This document shows, piece by piece, positions 27,709 through 36,433 of a stretch of 64,000 bases of DNA. The stretch lies in NCBI GenBank assembly GCA_002162095.1, contig CP021424.1:186001-250000 (forward strand), in the 5' to 3' direction. Origin of the DNA: Armatimonadetes bacterium Uphvl-Ar2 (GTDB taxonomy: Bacteria > Armatimonadota > Fimbriimonadia > Fimbriimonadales > Fimbriimonadaceae). Within the stretch, counting starts at the first letter, position 1. Each line of letters begins with the position of its first letter. The notes below the pieces were generated by a model. It searched no databases. It had not been told where the DNA came from and saw only the letters and a list, made by a program, of their open reading frames with translations. A program made the translations under genes and the position numbers.

Positions 27709-28738
27709 CGTGGCGGGCGAGGTCTCCGGCCACCTGCCGGAAGGCCTGCGCCTGCGCACTATTCGGGTCCGCCACTACACTGGGTAGCCCTTGGTCGGCC
27801 GCCGCCCCTACGCCCGGATCGAGCGGGATACTACCGAGAAACGGCACCTGGAGCTGTTGGGCCAGTTCGTCTCCCCGCAACCCCGCGAAGATCCGCGAGA
27901 CGGTGCCACAAGTCGGGCAGCTGTAGGTGGCCATGTTCTCCACCACCCCGAGGATGGGGGAATTGAGGCGCCGGAAGAGCCCCGCCGCCTTGCCCGCAAT
28001 GTTCGCCGCCACGTTGTGCGGCGTGGTGACGAGGAGCACGCCCGTAAGCGGGACAAGCTGCGCCAGGCTCATGGGGGCGTCGCCAGTGCCGGGGGGCAGG
28101 TCCACCAGCAGGTAGTCCAGGTTGCCCCAGGCCACGTCCGAGAGAAGCTGCTTCACCGTGCCGGCCACCATGGGGCCGCGCCAAAGCACGGCCTGGCCAT
28201 CTTCGAGGAGATAGCCCAGCGACATCATGCTGACGCCGAACCGCGTAATGGGGATGATGCGCTCATCCTGGGTAAGCGGGCGCTCGGCGTGGGTGCCGGT
28301 CATCAGGGGGATGCTGGGGCCGTAGACGTCGGCGTCCAGGATGCCGACCCGGGCTCCGGTTTGGGCTAGGGCCACGGCCAAATTGAGGGTGACGGTGCTC
28401 TTTCCGACTCCACCCTTACCGCTCGCTACGGCGATAATCTGCTTGACCCCGGGGACCAGGTTCTCCGCTTGGGGGCCACGTTCGCGCACGCGGGCGGTCA
28501 TCGTGACTTGCACCGCCGTGACACCCGGGAGGTCGCGTACCACCGATTCGCACTGCGCTTGCAGTTCTTCCCGCACCGGACAGGCCGGCGTGGTGAGTTC
28601 GACCGTAAAGCTCACTTCCCCTTCGGATGAGATCTCCACGTCTTTCACAAAGCCGAGGGAGACAATGTCGCGGTGCAGGTCCGGGTCCTTCACCAGGCGC
28701 AGGGCGTTCAATACGCTCTCGGCGTTGGGCAAGCTCAT
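27647..28738 (-). CDS. mrp: Mrp/ApbC-type iron-sulfur carrier ATPase
   Basis: 363 aa. An N-terminal MIP18-type domain (1-85, VKDPDLHRDIVSLGFV) is fused to a P-loop ATPase with the deviant Walker A SGKGGVGKST, switch ILDADVYGPS and VDLPPGTGDAP. A CPTCG motif near residue 278 supplies the bridging Cys pair that holds a [4Fe-4S] cluster between two subunits. It delivers iron-sulfur clusters to client enzymes. Length and domain order are normal. Confidence 0.92.
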   Translation of the reverse strand: MSLPNAESVLNALRLVKDPDLHRDIVSLGFVKDVEISSEGEVSFTVELTTPACPVREELQAQCESVVRDLPGVTAVQVTMTARVRERGPQAENLVPGVKQIIAVASGKGGVGKSTVTLNLAVALAQTGARVGILDADVYGPSIPLMTGTHAERPLTQDERIIPITRFGVSMMSLGYLLEDGQAVLWRGPMVAGTVKQLLSDVAWGNLDYLLVDLPPGTGDAPMSLAQLVPLTGVLLVTTPHNVAANIAGKAAGLFRRLNSPILGVVENMATYSCPTCGTVSRIFAGLRGDELAQQLQVPFLGSIPLDPGVGAAADQGLPSVVADPNSAQAQAFRQVAGDLARHVSIRSLASAESSAEFRPVEG

Positions 28739-28825
28739 GGGGATGAGCCTACCGGGCAGGGGCCTCTCGCCTCGGGGACGGCATGGGACAGGCCGGCTTT
28801 CACCTCAACCCTGATCCATGAAGAA

Positions 28826-28860
28826 GGGCCCCGCTGGAAAGCGGAGCCCCTTTCGTTTTT
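28826..28860. terminator. Intrinsic terminator hairpin
   Basis: A 10-bp stem (GGGCCCCGCT / AGCGGAGCCC, one mismatch) with a GGAA loop is followed on the plus strand by CTTTCGTTTTT. On the minus strand it sits 30 bp after the sigma-factor stop, where its U-tract is weaker. It may insulate sigma and mrp units in both directions. Confidence 0.6.
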
Positions 28861-28889
28861 GAACGTAGACCAACCTGCTGCGATTCAGG

Positions 28890-29549
28890 TTATGCCAGTT
28901 CTATCTGCAAGTCCTTGGCCAAATGGGCGCGCGCCCGAAATAACCAGCTTTTTACGGTGCCTTCCGGGGCTCCCGTGGCCAGAGCGATGTCGCCCACAGC
29001 CATCTGCTGCTCGTGCCGCATGCGGATGATCTCGCGGTAGCGGGCAGGCAATCGGTTGATCGCCTCTTGGATCGAGCGCGCACTTTGCCGGGCTTCCACG
29101 GATTCCTCCACCGTGTCGCCGTTGTCGGCCAGCACGTGTTCAAAGTGTTCCAGGGGCTCGCCCACTCGCTTGCGTTGCCGCACGATGTCGATGCAGCAGT
29201 TGGAACAGATCCGCATCAGCCACGGCAGGATGGCTCGCTCGGCATCGAAACCGCTCAGGGCTCGGTACGCCTTGACGAACGTTTCCTGGGTCGCGTCTTC
29301 CGCATCCTCCTGGTTGCGGAGAAGGCGCATAGCGTGACCCTTCACGGCCTGACCATGGAGATCCATGAGCATCTCGAAGGCCAACTCGTCTCCACGCTGG
29401 GCCCGAGCCACCAGATGGCTCTCCCACGTTTCCACCCGCGCTGCGGGCCAAATGGTTCGCGAACTGCGTCGTTCCACAGTTTCAACATAAGGGACAAAAC
29501 GGGGGTCCTGGGCCGAAACGGGGGTCCGCGTCCCGAAAATTGGGTCCAT
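28890..29549 (-). CDS. ECF-type RNA polymerase sigma factor
   Basis: 219 aa. Region 2 spans about 52-125 (LVARAQRGDELAFEMLMDLH, then AEDATQETFVKAYRAL and ILPWLMRICSN), and region 4 spans about 160-215 (LPARYREIIRMRH, then PEGTVKSWLFRARAHL). It directs core polymerase to stress or envelope-response promoters. The first 45 residues are extra and unlike the usual ECF start, so translation may begin further in. No anti-sigma gene adjoins it, unlike the second ECF factor at 31382-31918. Confidence 0.85.
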   Translation of the reverse strand: MDPIFGTRTPVSAQDPRFVPYVETVERRSSRTIWPAARVETWESHLVARAQRGDELAFEMLMDLHGQAVKGHAMRLLRNQEDAEDATQETFVKAYRALSGFDAERAILPWLMRICSNCCIDIVRQRKRVGEPLEHFEHVLADNGDTVEESVEARQSARSIQEAINRLPARYREIIRMRHEQQMAVGDIALATGAPEGTVKSWLFRARAHLAKDLQIELA

Positions 29550-29660
29550 TTCGTCCCGCAAGGTTCCCCGGTCCTACGCGAGAGGACCGAAAATCCCCGC
29601 AAGAACCCGGCAAAAATCCTTGGTGAGAAACTTGGTTCGGCATTCCGACGATGTAGAAAT

Positions 29661-30566
29661 ATGGGGATGAAGCGAGTGGCTTGCTTCTTGGGGCTCATCT
29701 TGCCCTTCGCCTTTCTGGCCTTCGTCGGCATTCGCGGACGAATCTCAGAAAGCGACTACCAGGTCGTTGAGTACGGCCGGGTGAATGCCGAGCGCCTCTA
29801 CGCCTACGGCCCCTATGTGAAATCCGCGGAGATGCTGGCCCTGCGCCCTGCCCGCGAAGTCACCGACGAAGAGCTGGCGCACGTCACTCAATCTTGGATT
29901 GACGCTTACGCCGATGGCCAACTTAAGGACGTACTGCCGGCCCGGCTTTCCGACATCGGAGAAACGGGACCGAAGCAAGAGATCCTGCGTGCACGTGCCC
30001 TCCTCGCCCGCCGAATGGAGAGTCGCATGATTGACGCGACCCGCCGCAAGGACTACTCGGAAGCGAGCCACTGGGCCGTCTTGATGCTCCGTCTCGGCGA
30101 AGTCGGCAAGTTCAGCGACTTCGTGCACATGGGCGAATCGGGCCTGTACCAGATCAGCGCTCTCCGAGTGGCCGAGGACATTGCTCCCGAGCTGAGCGCC
30201 ACTGACCGCAACGTGATTTGGGAAGCAATGCAGGACACCAAGGACAACGATGCCGCCCTACGCCGTCTGTGGCATCACATGGAACTGCTCGGCGCGCACG
30301 AACTCCGCGAGCGGCACGGCGACTGGCGTCCCATCGTCGCGAAAGCCAAGACGCGCGAAAGCAGCGACGTGGCCAACAGCATCAGCAAGTGGGCCTACAT
30401 TGCGTTCGTACCGAACAAAAAGATGGACCTCTTTACACAAGTGAATCTGAGCCTGATTACTTTGGACCGGGCTCAGACTCAATTGAAGAAGACCGAAGAG
30501 GCCTTACTCAGTGAGCAAGAAAACGTTGCTCACATTGTCACTCAAGGCCAACCCCTGAGCTCGTAG
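29661..30566 (+). CDS. Hypothetical exported helical protein
   Basis: About 301 aa from ATG 29661 (another ATG at 29667). The N-terminus KRVACFLGLILPFAFLAFVG is a signal peptide or membrane anchor. The rest is predicted all-helical and polar, with RARALLARRMESRMID- and SEASHWAVLMLRLGEV-type amphipathic helices reminiscent of TPR-like repeats, and a coiled-coil-like C-terminus. No family recognised. It lies between two ECF sigma genes on the opposite strand and overlaps the anti-sigma gene by 63 bp at its 3' end. Confidence 0.6.
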   Translation: MGMKRVACFLGLILPFAFLAFVGIRGRISESDYQVVEYGRVNAERLYAYGPYVKSAEMLALRPAREVTDEELAHVTQSWIDAYADGQLKDVLPARLSDIGETGPKQEILRARALLARRMESRMIDATRRKDYSEASHWAVLMLRLGEVGKFSDFVHMGESGLYQISALRVAEDIAPELSATDRNVIWEAMQDTKDNDAALRRLWHHMELLGAHELRERHGDWRPIVAKAKTRESSDVANSISKWAYIAFVPNKKMDLFTQVNLSLITLDRAQTQLKKTEEALLSEQENVAHIVTQGQPLSS

Positions 30567-31352
30567 CTTCTCGACCATCGTCTCGAGGTTGTCCTCGGGC
30601 GTCAGGCTCCACTTGAACGTTCGTTCGCTGCTGGGATTGGCGACTTCGATCGCCACACCCTGGTGGTTGCTGATGGCGGTCGCCAGGTCGAGGATGCTGC
30701 CTTCCCCTTCCTGGGTCGTGACCTTCTCTTGGCCAGGAATCACGACGTAGCGGTCCGCCAGATTGTCATTAGCAAAGTCGAACCACACGCCGCGCGCGGC
30801 CGACTGGGGATTGGTGAACGCTTGGCGAAGCACCTCACTGCCGACTTCAAACTTCTGCTCCACCGGACCTTCCAAGCCGTCACGGACTTCTAGTTGGTCG
30901 CCCTTGGGGCTCTGCAGCACGATGGAAAGCTCGCTCTCGATCATGCGGAACTCGGACCGAGTCGGTACGGTGTTGCCGCCCAGCATGCTGGCTTGCGAGG
31001 CATTACTGCCGCCGCCGCGATTGAGCGAAATCAGGATAACCGGCACCAACACGACCGCAGCCGCCACGCCGTAACCGATGGGGCTACGAAACAGCTCGAT
31101 CAGGTTAAACCGCCGAGGGGCCGGGGCGGCAGATTCCAAGGATTCGGTAATGCGGCGACTGAGTTCTAAAGGGACCTCAATCACCTCGTCCCGGCCGCCC
31201 TCCAGAGCGACCAGAATGGCACAGAACTGATCATAGTCCTTGCGAAGCGCGGCATCTTGCCGGAGCGCCCGTTCAAATTGCTCCCGCAGGCCAGCCTCTA
31301 GGGTGCCCTCTCGATATTCAGAGAATAAATCTCTCGCTTGTTGCGAATTCAT
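30504..31352 (-). CDS. Membrane-bound anti-sigma factor
   Basis: 282 aa. A cytoplasmic N-terminal domain (1-90, starting NSQQARDLFSEYREGTLE, the acidic helical fold of zinc-less anti-sigma proteins) is followed by one membrane helix (about 94-112, YGVAAAVVLVPVILISL) and an extracytoplasmic domain of about 165 aa. It sits 29 bp after the ECF sigma gene on the same strand, the usual partner arrangement. It should hold the sigma factor at the membrane until an envelope signal releases it. The HxxxCxxC motif of ZAS proteins is absent. Confidence 0.72.
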   Translation of the reverse strand: MNSQQARDLFSEYREGTLEAGLREQFERALRQDAALRKDYDQFCAILVALEGGRDEVIEVPLELSRRITESLESAAPAPRRFNLIELFRSPIGYGVAAAVVLVPVILISLNRGGGSNASQASMLGGNTVPTRSEFRMIESELSIVLQSPKGDQLEVRDGLEGPVEQKFEVGSEVLRQAFTNPQSAARGVWFDFANDNLADRYVVIPGQEKVTTQEGEGSILDLATAISNHQGVAIEVANPSSERTFKWSLTPEDNLETMVEKLRAQGLALSDNVSNVFLLTE

Positions 31353-31381
31353 ATGGCCCTCGCTTTGTTGATGTGACTTTC

Positions 31382-31918
31382 CTATTCTTGGAAAAGTTCC
31401 ATCGAACCGGACAGTTGGTCCCGCAAGGCCACGCGAGCGCGATTCAGGCGGCTTTTGACAGTGCCGAGCGGGAGGTCCAGAGCCTCGGCAATCTCCTCGT
31501 AGCTCAGGCCTTCGACGTGATACATCACCAGCATGGCACGCTGGAATTCGGGCATCTCGCCCAGGGCGCTTTGCACGGCTTCTTCGCGGGCGGATTTGAC
31601 AGCCAACTCCGCCGGGCCGTCGGCCGTGTCTTCAATTTGCCGTTCGAGTTCGCCTTCCCCGCTGGGGTTGCTCACGTCCAGGCTTTGGTGCTGATGCCGC
31701 CGCTCCCGCTTGCGGGCATCCAGGAAACAGTTGGTGACGATCCGGTAGAGCCAAGTCCCAAAAGCGCTCTGGCCGCGAAAGTTGTGGAGGGCGGCGTGGA
31801 CCCGCACAAAGGCGTCCGCCACGATATCGCTGGCTTCGTCCTGGTTACGGACGAGACGGTAGGCGTACTTGTAGGCGCGGTCCTCGTACTTGCGGACCAG
31901 AGCGTTGAACGCCTGCAT
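31382..31918 (-). CDS. ECF-type RNA polymerase sigma factor
   Basis: 178 aa from the first available ATG. Region 2 (FNALVRKYEDRAYKYAYRLV, then EASDIVADAFVRVHAAL and FGTWLYRIVTNC) and region 4 (MPEFQRAMLVMYHVEGLSYEEIAEALDLPLGTVKSRL) are clear. Upstream of the ATG the same frame reads DDLLLIERSQAGD, which looks like the normal ECF N-terminus but lacks a standard start codon. The real start is therefore upstream, via an uncommon codon or a lost base. It is paired with the anti-sigma gene 29 bp downstream. Confidence 0.85.
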   Translation of the reverse strand: MQAFNALVRKYEDRAYKYAYRLVRNQDEASDIVADAFVRVHAALHNFRGQSAFGTWLYRIVTNCFLDARKRERRHQHQSLDVSNPSGEGELERQIEDTADGPAELAVKSAREEAVQSALGEMPEFQRAMLVMYHVEGLSYEEIAEALDLPLGTVKSRLNRARVALRDQLSGSMELFQE

Positions 31919-31968
31919 GTCGCCGGCTTGGCTCCGTTCAATGAGCAGAAGGTCGTCGGCAAATTGAG

Positions 31969-32493
31969 TTACGAGGCACCTCCCGTGCGGGTGCGGCGCG
32001 TGGCGGCCTGTTGGATAGCCTGCTTCTCTTCGTCGCTCCAGCCCAGCGGGTTCTGCCCGTCCACCATCTCCTTGGCGTAAATGCGGTTGTGCGAGCGGCC
32101 CACCACGTTGCTGAGCACGACCCCGTGGCCTTCGTCATCGTAGGCGGCCACAGCGAAGGACTGCTGCCCGCTCACATCATCAAAGGCATCAAACCGAACG
32201 ACACCCAAGAACCGCTTGCTGGTTCGCAGTCGCGACTCCACGTCGGTCAGACGCTCGGACATGGATTGGTGTTGCTGTTTGAGTTCGCGGCGCTCAGCGA
32301 AGTGCTGGTTGAGCGAGTCCATGAGCGATTCGCCTTGGACGTCGCGGAGCATGAGATCGAGCTGGCGACGCAGAGACTTGAGCTGCACCAAGAGCGCCAC
32401 GACGGCCAGGGCCAAGACGCCGACGACAACGCTGATTGCGAGGAGCCACGTTTGCTGTTGAGCTAGAGATGGGGTCGCCGTTGCCAAAGTCAT
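31969..32493 (-). CDS. DUF4446-family protein
   Basis: 174 aa. An N-terminal membrane helix (about 16-38, LLAISVVVGVLALAVVALLV) is followed by a charged coiled coil (40-90) and a small domain with RFLGVVRFDAFDDVSGQQSF and GVVLSNVVGRSHNRIYAKEM, the conserved core of DUF4446. The function of this family is unknown. The end of the gene runs into the sigma-factor region with little spacing, so the three minus-strand genes may be one unit. It is divergent from lepB. Confidence 0.8.
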   Translation of the reverse strand: MTLATATPSLAQQQTWLLAISVVVGVLALAVVALLVQLKSLRRQLDLMLRDVQGESLMDSLNQHFAERRELKQQHQSMSERLTDVESRLRTSKRFLGVVRFDAFDDVSGQQSFAVAAYDDEGHGVVLSNVVGRSHNRIYAKEMVDGQNPLGWSDEEKQAIQQAATRRTRTGGAS

Positions 32494-32544
32494 GCCAAGA
32501 ATGCCCTTCGTTGCGAGTATAACCAGTTTGGGAGTTGACCAAGG

Positions 32545-33021
32545 ATGAAGAAGCCCAAGCGAAAAATCGTGCTCGTGACTGGATTCACGGTGTTCTTGCT
32601 ATTGATGCTCGGATTTAGCGTCTTTTTCTTCCTGAATTTCAACACGGCCTCGGTGAGTGGCCCTTCGATGGAGCCGACCCTCAAGAACGGCCGTCGGTTG
32701 CTGTTCACCCGGGCGTACTGGCTGGTCGGGGACATTCGAAAGAATGACATCATCGTATTCACCAGCCCGGACGACCCCAAAGAATCGGTCATCAAGCGCG
32801 TGGCCGGCCTGCCGGGTGACAAAATTGATCCGCTAAACGCCCCGAATGACTGGGGGCTCGCTCGTGGCCCGTTCACCGTGCCCGAGGGCACCTATTACGT
32901 TTTGGGCGACAATGCGGAGGTCAGTGAAGACAGCCGCGACTTCGGCCCGCTTCCCAAGGACCTGGTGCGCGGCAAGATCGTGATCCTGGGGTCCTCAGAA
33001 AGCGTCGCGGCGAACCGATAG
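32545..33021 (+). CDS. lepB: Signal peptidase I
   Basis: 158 aa, the short Gram-positive/diverged form. One N-terminal membrane anchor (9-31), catalytic Ser41 in GPSMEPTL and general-base Lys84 in VIKRVAGLPGD are followed by LGDNAEVSEDSRDFG. It removes signal peptides from Sec and Tat substrates. AAGG precedes the ATG, and TATAAC at 32517 could serve as a -10 element. The NUDIX gene follows after 25 bp. Confidence 0.92.
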   Translation: MKKPKRKIVLVTGFTVFLLLMLGFSVFFFLNFNTASVSGPSMEPTLKNGRRLLFTRAYWLVGDIRKNDIIVFTSPDDPKESVIKRVAGLPGDKIDPLNAPNDWGLARGPFTVPEGTYYVLGDNAEVSEDSRDFGPLPKDLVRGKIVILGSSESVAANR

Positions 33022-33046
33022 TAGAGTAGGAATACACAAAGAAAGT

Positions 33047-33541
33047 ATGAAATTCCCCTGTGGACAGTACGGCAGGCAAAGGCTAGAGTTCCACCCGGCA
33101 CCGTTCCGGGCGCCTCTTCGTGCCTTCGCCGCGCTGGTTTTCCCCTGGCAGGATTCACGCGTTCTTTTGTGCAACATCTGCGATCGGGGCTGGTGTATCC
33201 CCAGTGGGCGCGTGGAGCCCAACGAAAGTAGCTGCGATGCCGCCCGCCGCGAGGCCCAAGAAGAGGCCGGAGCCCTGCTGAGCGACATGCTCTACATCGG
33301 GGCGTACCGCATCAGCGAGCGCAACGAAGTGCGCTGGGCCGATGTTTATGTGGCGCAGGTGAGCGAACTGGTGGAGATGGATCCGCAGTTCGAATCCATT
33401 GGTCGGCGTTGGGCCGACCCCGATGAGTTGCCCGGCATCTACCACCTCTGGAATCCGCTGACCGAGATGCTCTTCCAGCACAGTCAGCAGGTGCTGCAAC
33501 GGCACCTCAGCCTGGCCGAGTATCGCTGCGACCAGGCCTGA
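33047..33541 (+). CDS. NUDIX hydrolase
   Basis: 164 aa. The Nudix box begins GRVEPNE and continues to REAQEEAGA (about residues 54-77), matching GX5EX7REUXEEXGU. Members hydrolyse nucleoside diphosphates linked to other groups; the exact substrate is not predictable. It is in line with lepB and ends 3 bp before the convergent purF stop. The first 20 residues are atypical and the start may lie slightly downstream. Confidence 0.85.
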   Translation: MKFPCGQYGRQRLEFHPAPFRAPLRAFAALVFPWQDSRVLLCNICDRGWCIPSGRVEPNESSCDAARREAQEEAGALLSDMLYIGAYRISERNEVRWADVYVAQVSELVEMDPQFESIGRRWADPDELPGIYHLWNPLTEMLFQHSQQVLQRHLSLAEYRCDQA

Positions 33542-33544
33542 GCC

Positions 33545-35023
33545 TTATTCCGTCCCCGGCAGGAGGCGCTGAGCGGTATCCACCGAGGCCATGCTGCCCA
33601 GGTGCTCGCTCTTCATCAGCACTTCCTTGCTCATGTTCTCGGGCACCGGGATGGGGTACTGGCCGGTGAAGCAGGCCAGGCAGTAATCCCGCATCGGGCG
33701 GCCCACGGCCATGGCCGTGCCGGTGACGCTGAGGTAGCCGAGGCTCTCGGCGCCGATGTCCCGGCGGATGGCGTCAATCGAGAAATTGGCGGCGGCGAGT
33801 TCGCTCTTGGTGGGGAAATCCACCCCGTAGAAGCAGGGCGAGATGATGGGCGGGGCGGTGATGCGCACGTGGACCTCCTTGGCCCCGGCTTCCTTCAGCA
33901 GCCGCACAATCTGACGCATGGTGGTGCTGCGCACGATGCTGTCGTCCACCAGCACCAAGCGCTTGTCGCGAATAGCGTCCGGTAGAGGACTGAGCTTGAG
34001 GCGCACGCCCCGCTCGCGCATGGAGGGGTCGGGTTCGATGAACGTGCGGTGGATGTAACGGCTTTTGATCAGCCCCTCGCCCACCGGGATGCCGCTGGCT
34101 TTGCTGTAGCCCAGCGCCGCCGGGAACCCACTATCCGGCACCGGCACCACGAGGTCGGCTTCCACCGGATGCTCGCGGGCCAGGGTTTCGCCCATGCGGC
34201 TACGGGCGGCATAGACGGTGCTGCCGTCCAGGTAGCTATCCGGCCGGGCGAAGTAGATAAATTCGAACAGGCAGGTGGCGCGCTGCGGGCGGGTGGACAT
34301 GCGGTCACTGGTGATGCCGTTTTCGTCAATCAGGACGACCTCACCGGGTTCAATTTCGCGCTCGAAGGTGGCCCCCACAGGGCCGAAGGCGCAGGATTCA
34401 CTGGCCACCACCCAGCCATCGCCCAGGCGGCCCAGAACCAGGGGGCGCAGGCCGTGCGGGTCGCGGAAAGCCACGATGTGCCGGGGCGTGAGGACGACGA
34501 CGCTGTAGGCCCCCACCAGGTCAACCATGGTACGGCGGGCACTCTCGATGGGGCCGTGTTCGAGGTGGTAAGCGTAGAGGCGGGCGATGGCCTCGCTATC
34601 CGTGTTGCCCTGGTAGGGCAACCCGAGAGACGTAACGCGGGCGCGCAGGTCCACCGGGTTCACCAGGTTGCCGTTGTGGGCCACGGCCACATCGCCCACC
34701 ACGCTTTGGCAATAAATCGGCTGGACACCGTCGGCGCCGCTGCCTCCGCTGGTGCTGTAGCGAGTGTGCCCTACACTCATATGGCCCGGGAGCTGGGCGA
34801 GGTCGGATTCGGTGAAAACCTGCGCCACTAGGCCGCCGCCCCGGTGCATGCGCACGTCGTGGCCGTCGCTGACGGCAATCCCGGCCGCCTCTTGGCCTCG
34901 GTGCTGGAGCGCGAAAAGCGCGAAGAAGGAAAGCCGGGCGACGTCGCGCCCCGGCGCGTAGATGCCCATCACTCCGCATTCATGAGCCGGCTTGTCGCCG
35001 AATTCGGGAGGGAGGGCCTTCAT
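33545..35023 (-). CDS. purF: Amidophosphoribosyltransferase
   Basis: 492 aa from ATG 35023; an upstream in-frame start would add 23 unlikely residues. A propeptide of about 15 aa precedes the catalytic Cys16 in HECGVMGIYAP, as in the Bacillus-type enzyme that is matured by self-cleavage. The glutaminase domain has GHTRYSTSGGS and HNGNLVN, and the PRPP site is LVLVDDSIVRSTTM. Cysteines in SPCFYGVD and DYCLACF fit the [4Fe-4S] ligand set. It catalyses the first step of purine synthesis. No other pur gene is nearby. Confidence 0.95.
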   Translation of the reverse strand: MKALPPEFGDKPAHECGVMGIYAPGRDVARLSFFALFALQHRGQEAAGIAVSDGHDVRMHRGGGLVAQVFTESDLAQLPGHMSVGHTRYSTSGGSGADGVQPIYCQSVVGDVAVAHNGNLVNPVDLRARVTSLGLPYQGNTDSEAIARLYAYHLEHGPIESARRTMVDLVGAYSVVVLTPRHIVAFRDPHGLRPLVLGRLGDGWVVASESCAFGPVGATFEREIEPGEVVLIDENGITSDRMSTRPQRATCLFEFIYFARPDSYLDGSTVYAARSRMGETLAREHPVEADLVVPVPDSGFPAALGYSKASGIPVGEGLIKSRYIHRTFIEPDPSMRERGVRLKLSPLPDAIRDKRLVLVDDSIVRSTTMRQIVRLLKEAGAKEVHVRITAPPIISPCFYGVDFPTKSELAAANFSIDAIRRDIGAESLGYLSVTGTAMAVGRPMRDYCLACFTGQYPIPVPENMSKEVLMKSEHLGSMASVDTAQRLLPGTE

Positions 35024-35081
35024 TCCTGTGAGTGTATCCCCTGGCCCCTCGCCCCGCCGTGATGCGGGGTACTTTCGTGGC

Positions 35082-35432
35082 ATGGCACGCACAGTGGTCT
35101 TGATCTACGGCATCCTCGTCCTTCTTGGGGGCGTGGCAGGCTATCAGATTAGCGGGAGTACGGTCTCGCTCATCGCCGGGGGCGGCGTGGGCACGGCGCT
35201 GCTGGTTTGCTACGCTCTGGCGGCCAAGAAGCCCGCGATGGCGTTCCGCACGGCCGGGATGCTGACGCTGGTGATGCTCGGATTCTGGTCGTTCCGCACG
35301 TATACGCTGATGAACGAGGGCAAGTCGATCATGATGGCGGCGGGCAATATCGTGCTGGCGGCGGTGGTGCTGGGCTTGCTGGCGTACGCGCACTTCAGCG
35401 CGGTGAAGCAGAAGGCGGCCAGCGAAGGCTAA
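35082..35432 (+). CDS. TMEM14-family small membrane protein
   Basis: 116 aa with four membrane helices. Gly-rich GGVAGYQISGS and GGGVGTALLVCYALA and the KPAMAFRTAGML segment resemble the TMEM14 family. Some members are linked to haem or fatty-acid transport, mainly in eukaryotes; bacterial function is unknown. The start is the ATG at 35082. It is divergent from purF (59 bp apart) and followed by a terminator. Confidence 0.65.
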   Translation: MARTVVLIYGILVLLGGVAGYQISGSTVSLIAGGGVGTALLVCYALAAKKPAMAFRTAGMLTLVMLGFWSFRTYTLMNEGKSIMMAAGNIVLAAVVLGLLAYAHFSAVKQKAASEG

Positions 35433-35441
35433 TCCTCATTT

Positions 35442-35463
35442 GGCAACCATTGGGTTGCCTTTA
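35442..35463 (+). terminator. Short intrinsic terminator
   Basis: A perfect 7-bp stem (GGCAACC / GGTTGCC) with a 4-nt loop and a short T run lies 10 bp after the TMEM14-like stop. Confidence 0.55.
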
Positions 35464-35496
35464 GGATCGTAGAAGAGTCAAGGTCGGAAAAGTCGC

Positions 35497-35826
35497 ATGA
35501 GTCTTGCATTCCTCCAACTTGTGATGACTTTTCCTTATTCCGTTGGGCTGGGCTTTTTCGTGCTCATGAACTGGCCTGTTGTCTTTAAAGTGAAGCCCGG
35601 TGCGTCTGGCGTCTGGAGCGTAGGGCGGCAAATTGAAGTCGTGCTTGCCCACTTTATCTATGCATGCCTCATCGGCTTTTTCTCATCGCTGTACGTTTTC
35701 CTTGAGGTGATGGGGGTGATTTGGTGGGTGTCGCTCATGCTCATCCTCTGGTCCATGAAGAGCAAGCTCGCCCTGAATGAATCCAAGCGTCCCTCCTTTG
35801 CTTGGGCAAAACCACGCGGCAGTTAG
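35497..35826 (+). CDS. Hypothetical membrane protein
   Basis: 109 aa with about three membrane segments (6-26, 45-68, 70-85) and a basic C-terminus. Base composition is a little less GC-rich than its neighbours. No family recognised. It is followed after 112 bp by another small membrane protein gene on the same strand. Confidence 0.5.
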   Translation: MSLAFLQLVMTFPYSVGLGFFVLMNWPVVFKVKPGASGVWSVGRQIEVVLAHFIYACLIGFFSSLYVFLEVMGVIWWVSLMLILWSMKSKLALNESKRPSFAWAKPRGS

Positions 35827-35938
35827 TCTCATGCGTCTGGGCTGGGAGCCGACCCGCTTCCCTACCCAAAAGAACTGGACGATTATGGAGTCTATGAGGC
35901 GACCCCGGGGTACGATGCCCGCACACTCAGGAGTCAGA

Positions 35939-36433
35939 GTGAGCCAATCCGTCAGCGACCACAACCGAAGATCCTTGCTCTGGGAGCAGTGGGCGTTCCT
36001 TACCGCTCCGCCCCTCTTGGTGGGTGCCCTGTACTACGGCCAAGCGCAACAGTGGTTCTCACTTGCGGAGCGAGATTTCAAATTTGCCCTTACGGGGTGT
36101 CTTCTCATTCCGGTGGGGGTTCTAATGAAAGCGGGCGCTTCCGAATTTGACTCAAAAGCTCGCCAATTTGCCGAAGGTTGCGCGATTGCAGGCGTATTGT
36201 CCATGTTTGCGAAGAACTGGGAGCGTGTTCCGTATGAATTGCTCTTTTGCGTATTCTTCGCTGTCGCCTATATCGCGGTTTGCTACCACTACTTTCTTAT
36301 TGTCACTGGCAAACTAGAGCCCAAGGCCTTTCGTTTCGCTAACCCGCCGGAAATCCTGACCGCGAATCGGCGCAAACCTAAGAAGTCCCCCCGCCGCAAA
36401 GCAAAGGCGCGCGCCAAAACTGCGGCTCGTTAG
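35939..36433 (+). CDS. Hypothetical membrane protein
   Basis: 164 aa from a GTG at 35939, chosen for its AGGAG 5 nt upstream; the open frame runs further left without a better start. About four membrane segments lie between residues 15 and 122, followed by a very basic C-terminal tail (RRKPKKSPRRKAKARAK) that could contact nucleic acid or the membrane surface. GC content is lower than in surrounding genes. No family recognised. It overlaps the convergent gene by 4 nt. Confidence 0.5.
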   Translation: MSQSVSDHNRRSLLWEQWAFLTAPPLLVGALYYGQAQQWFSLAERDFKFALTGCLLIPVGVLMKAGASEFDSKARQFAEGCAIAGVLSMFAKNWERVPYELLFCVFFAVAYIAVCYHYFLIVTGKLEPKAFRFANPPEILTANRRKPKKSPRRKAKARAKTAAR

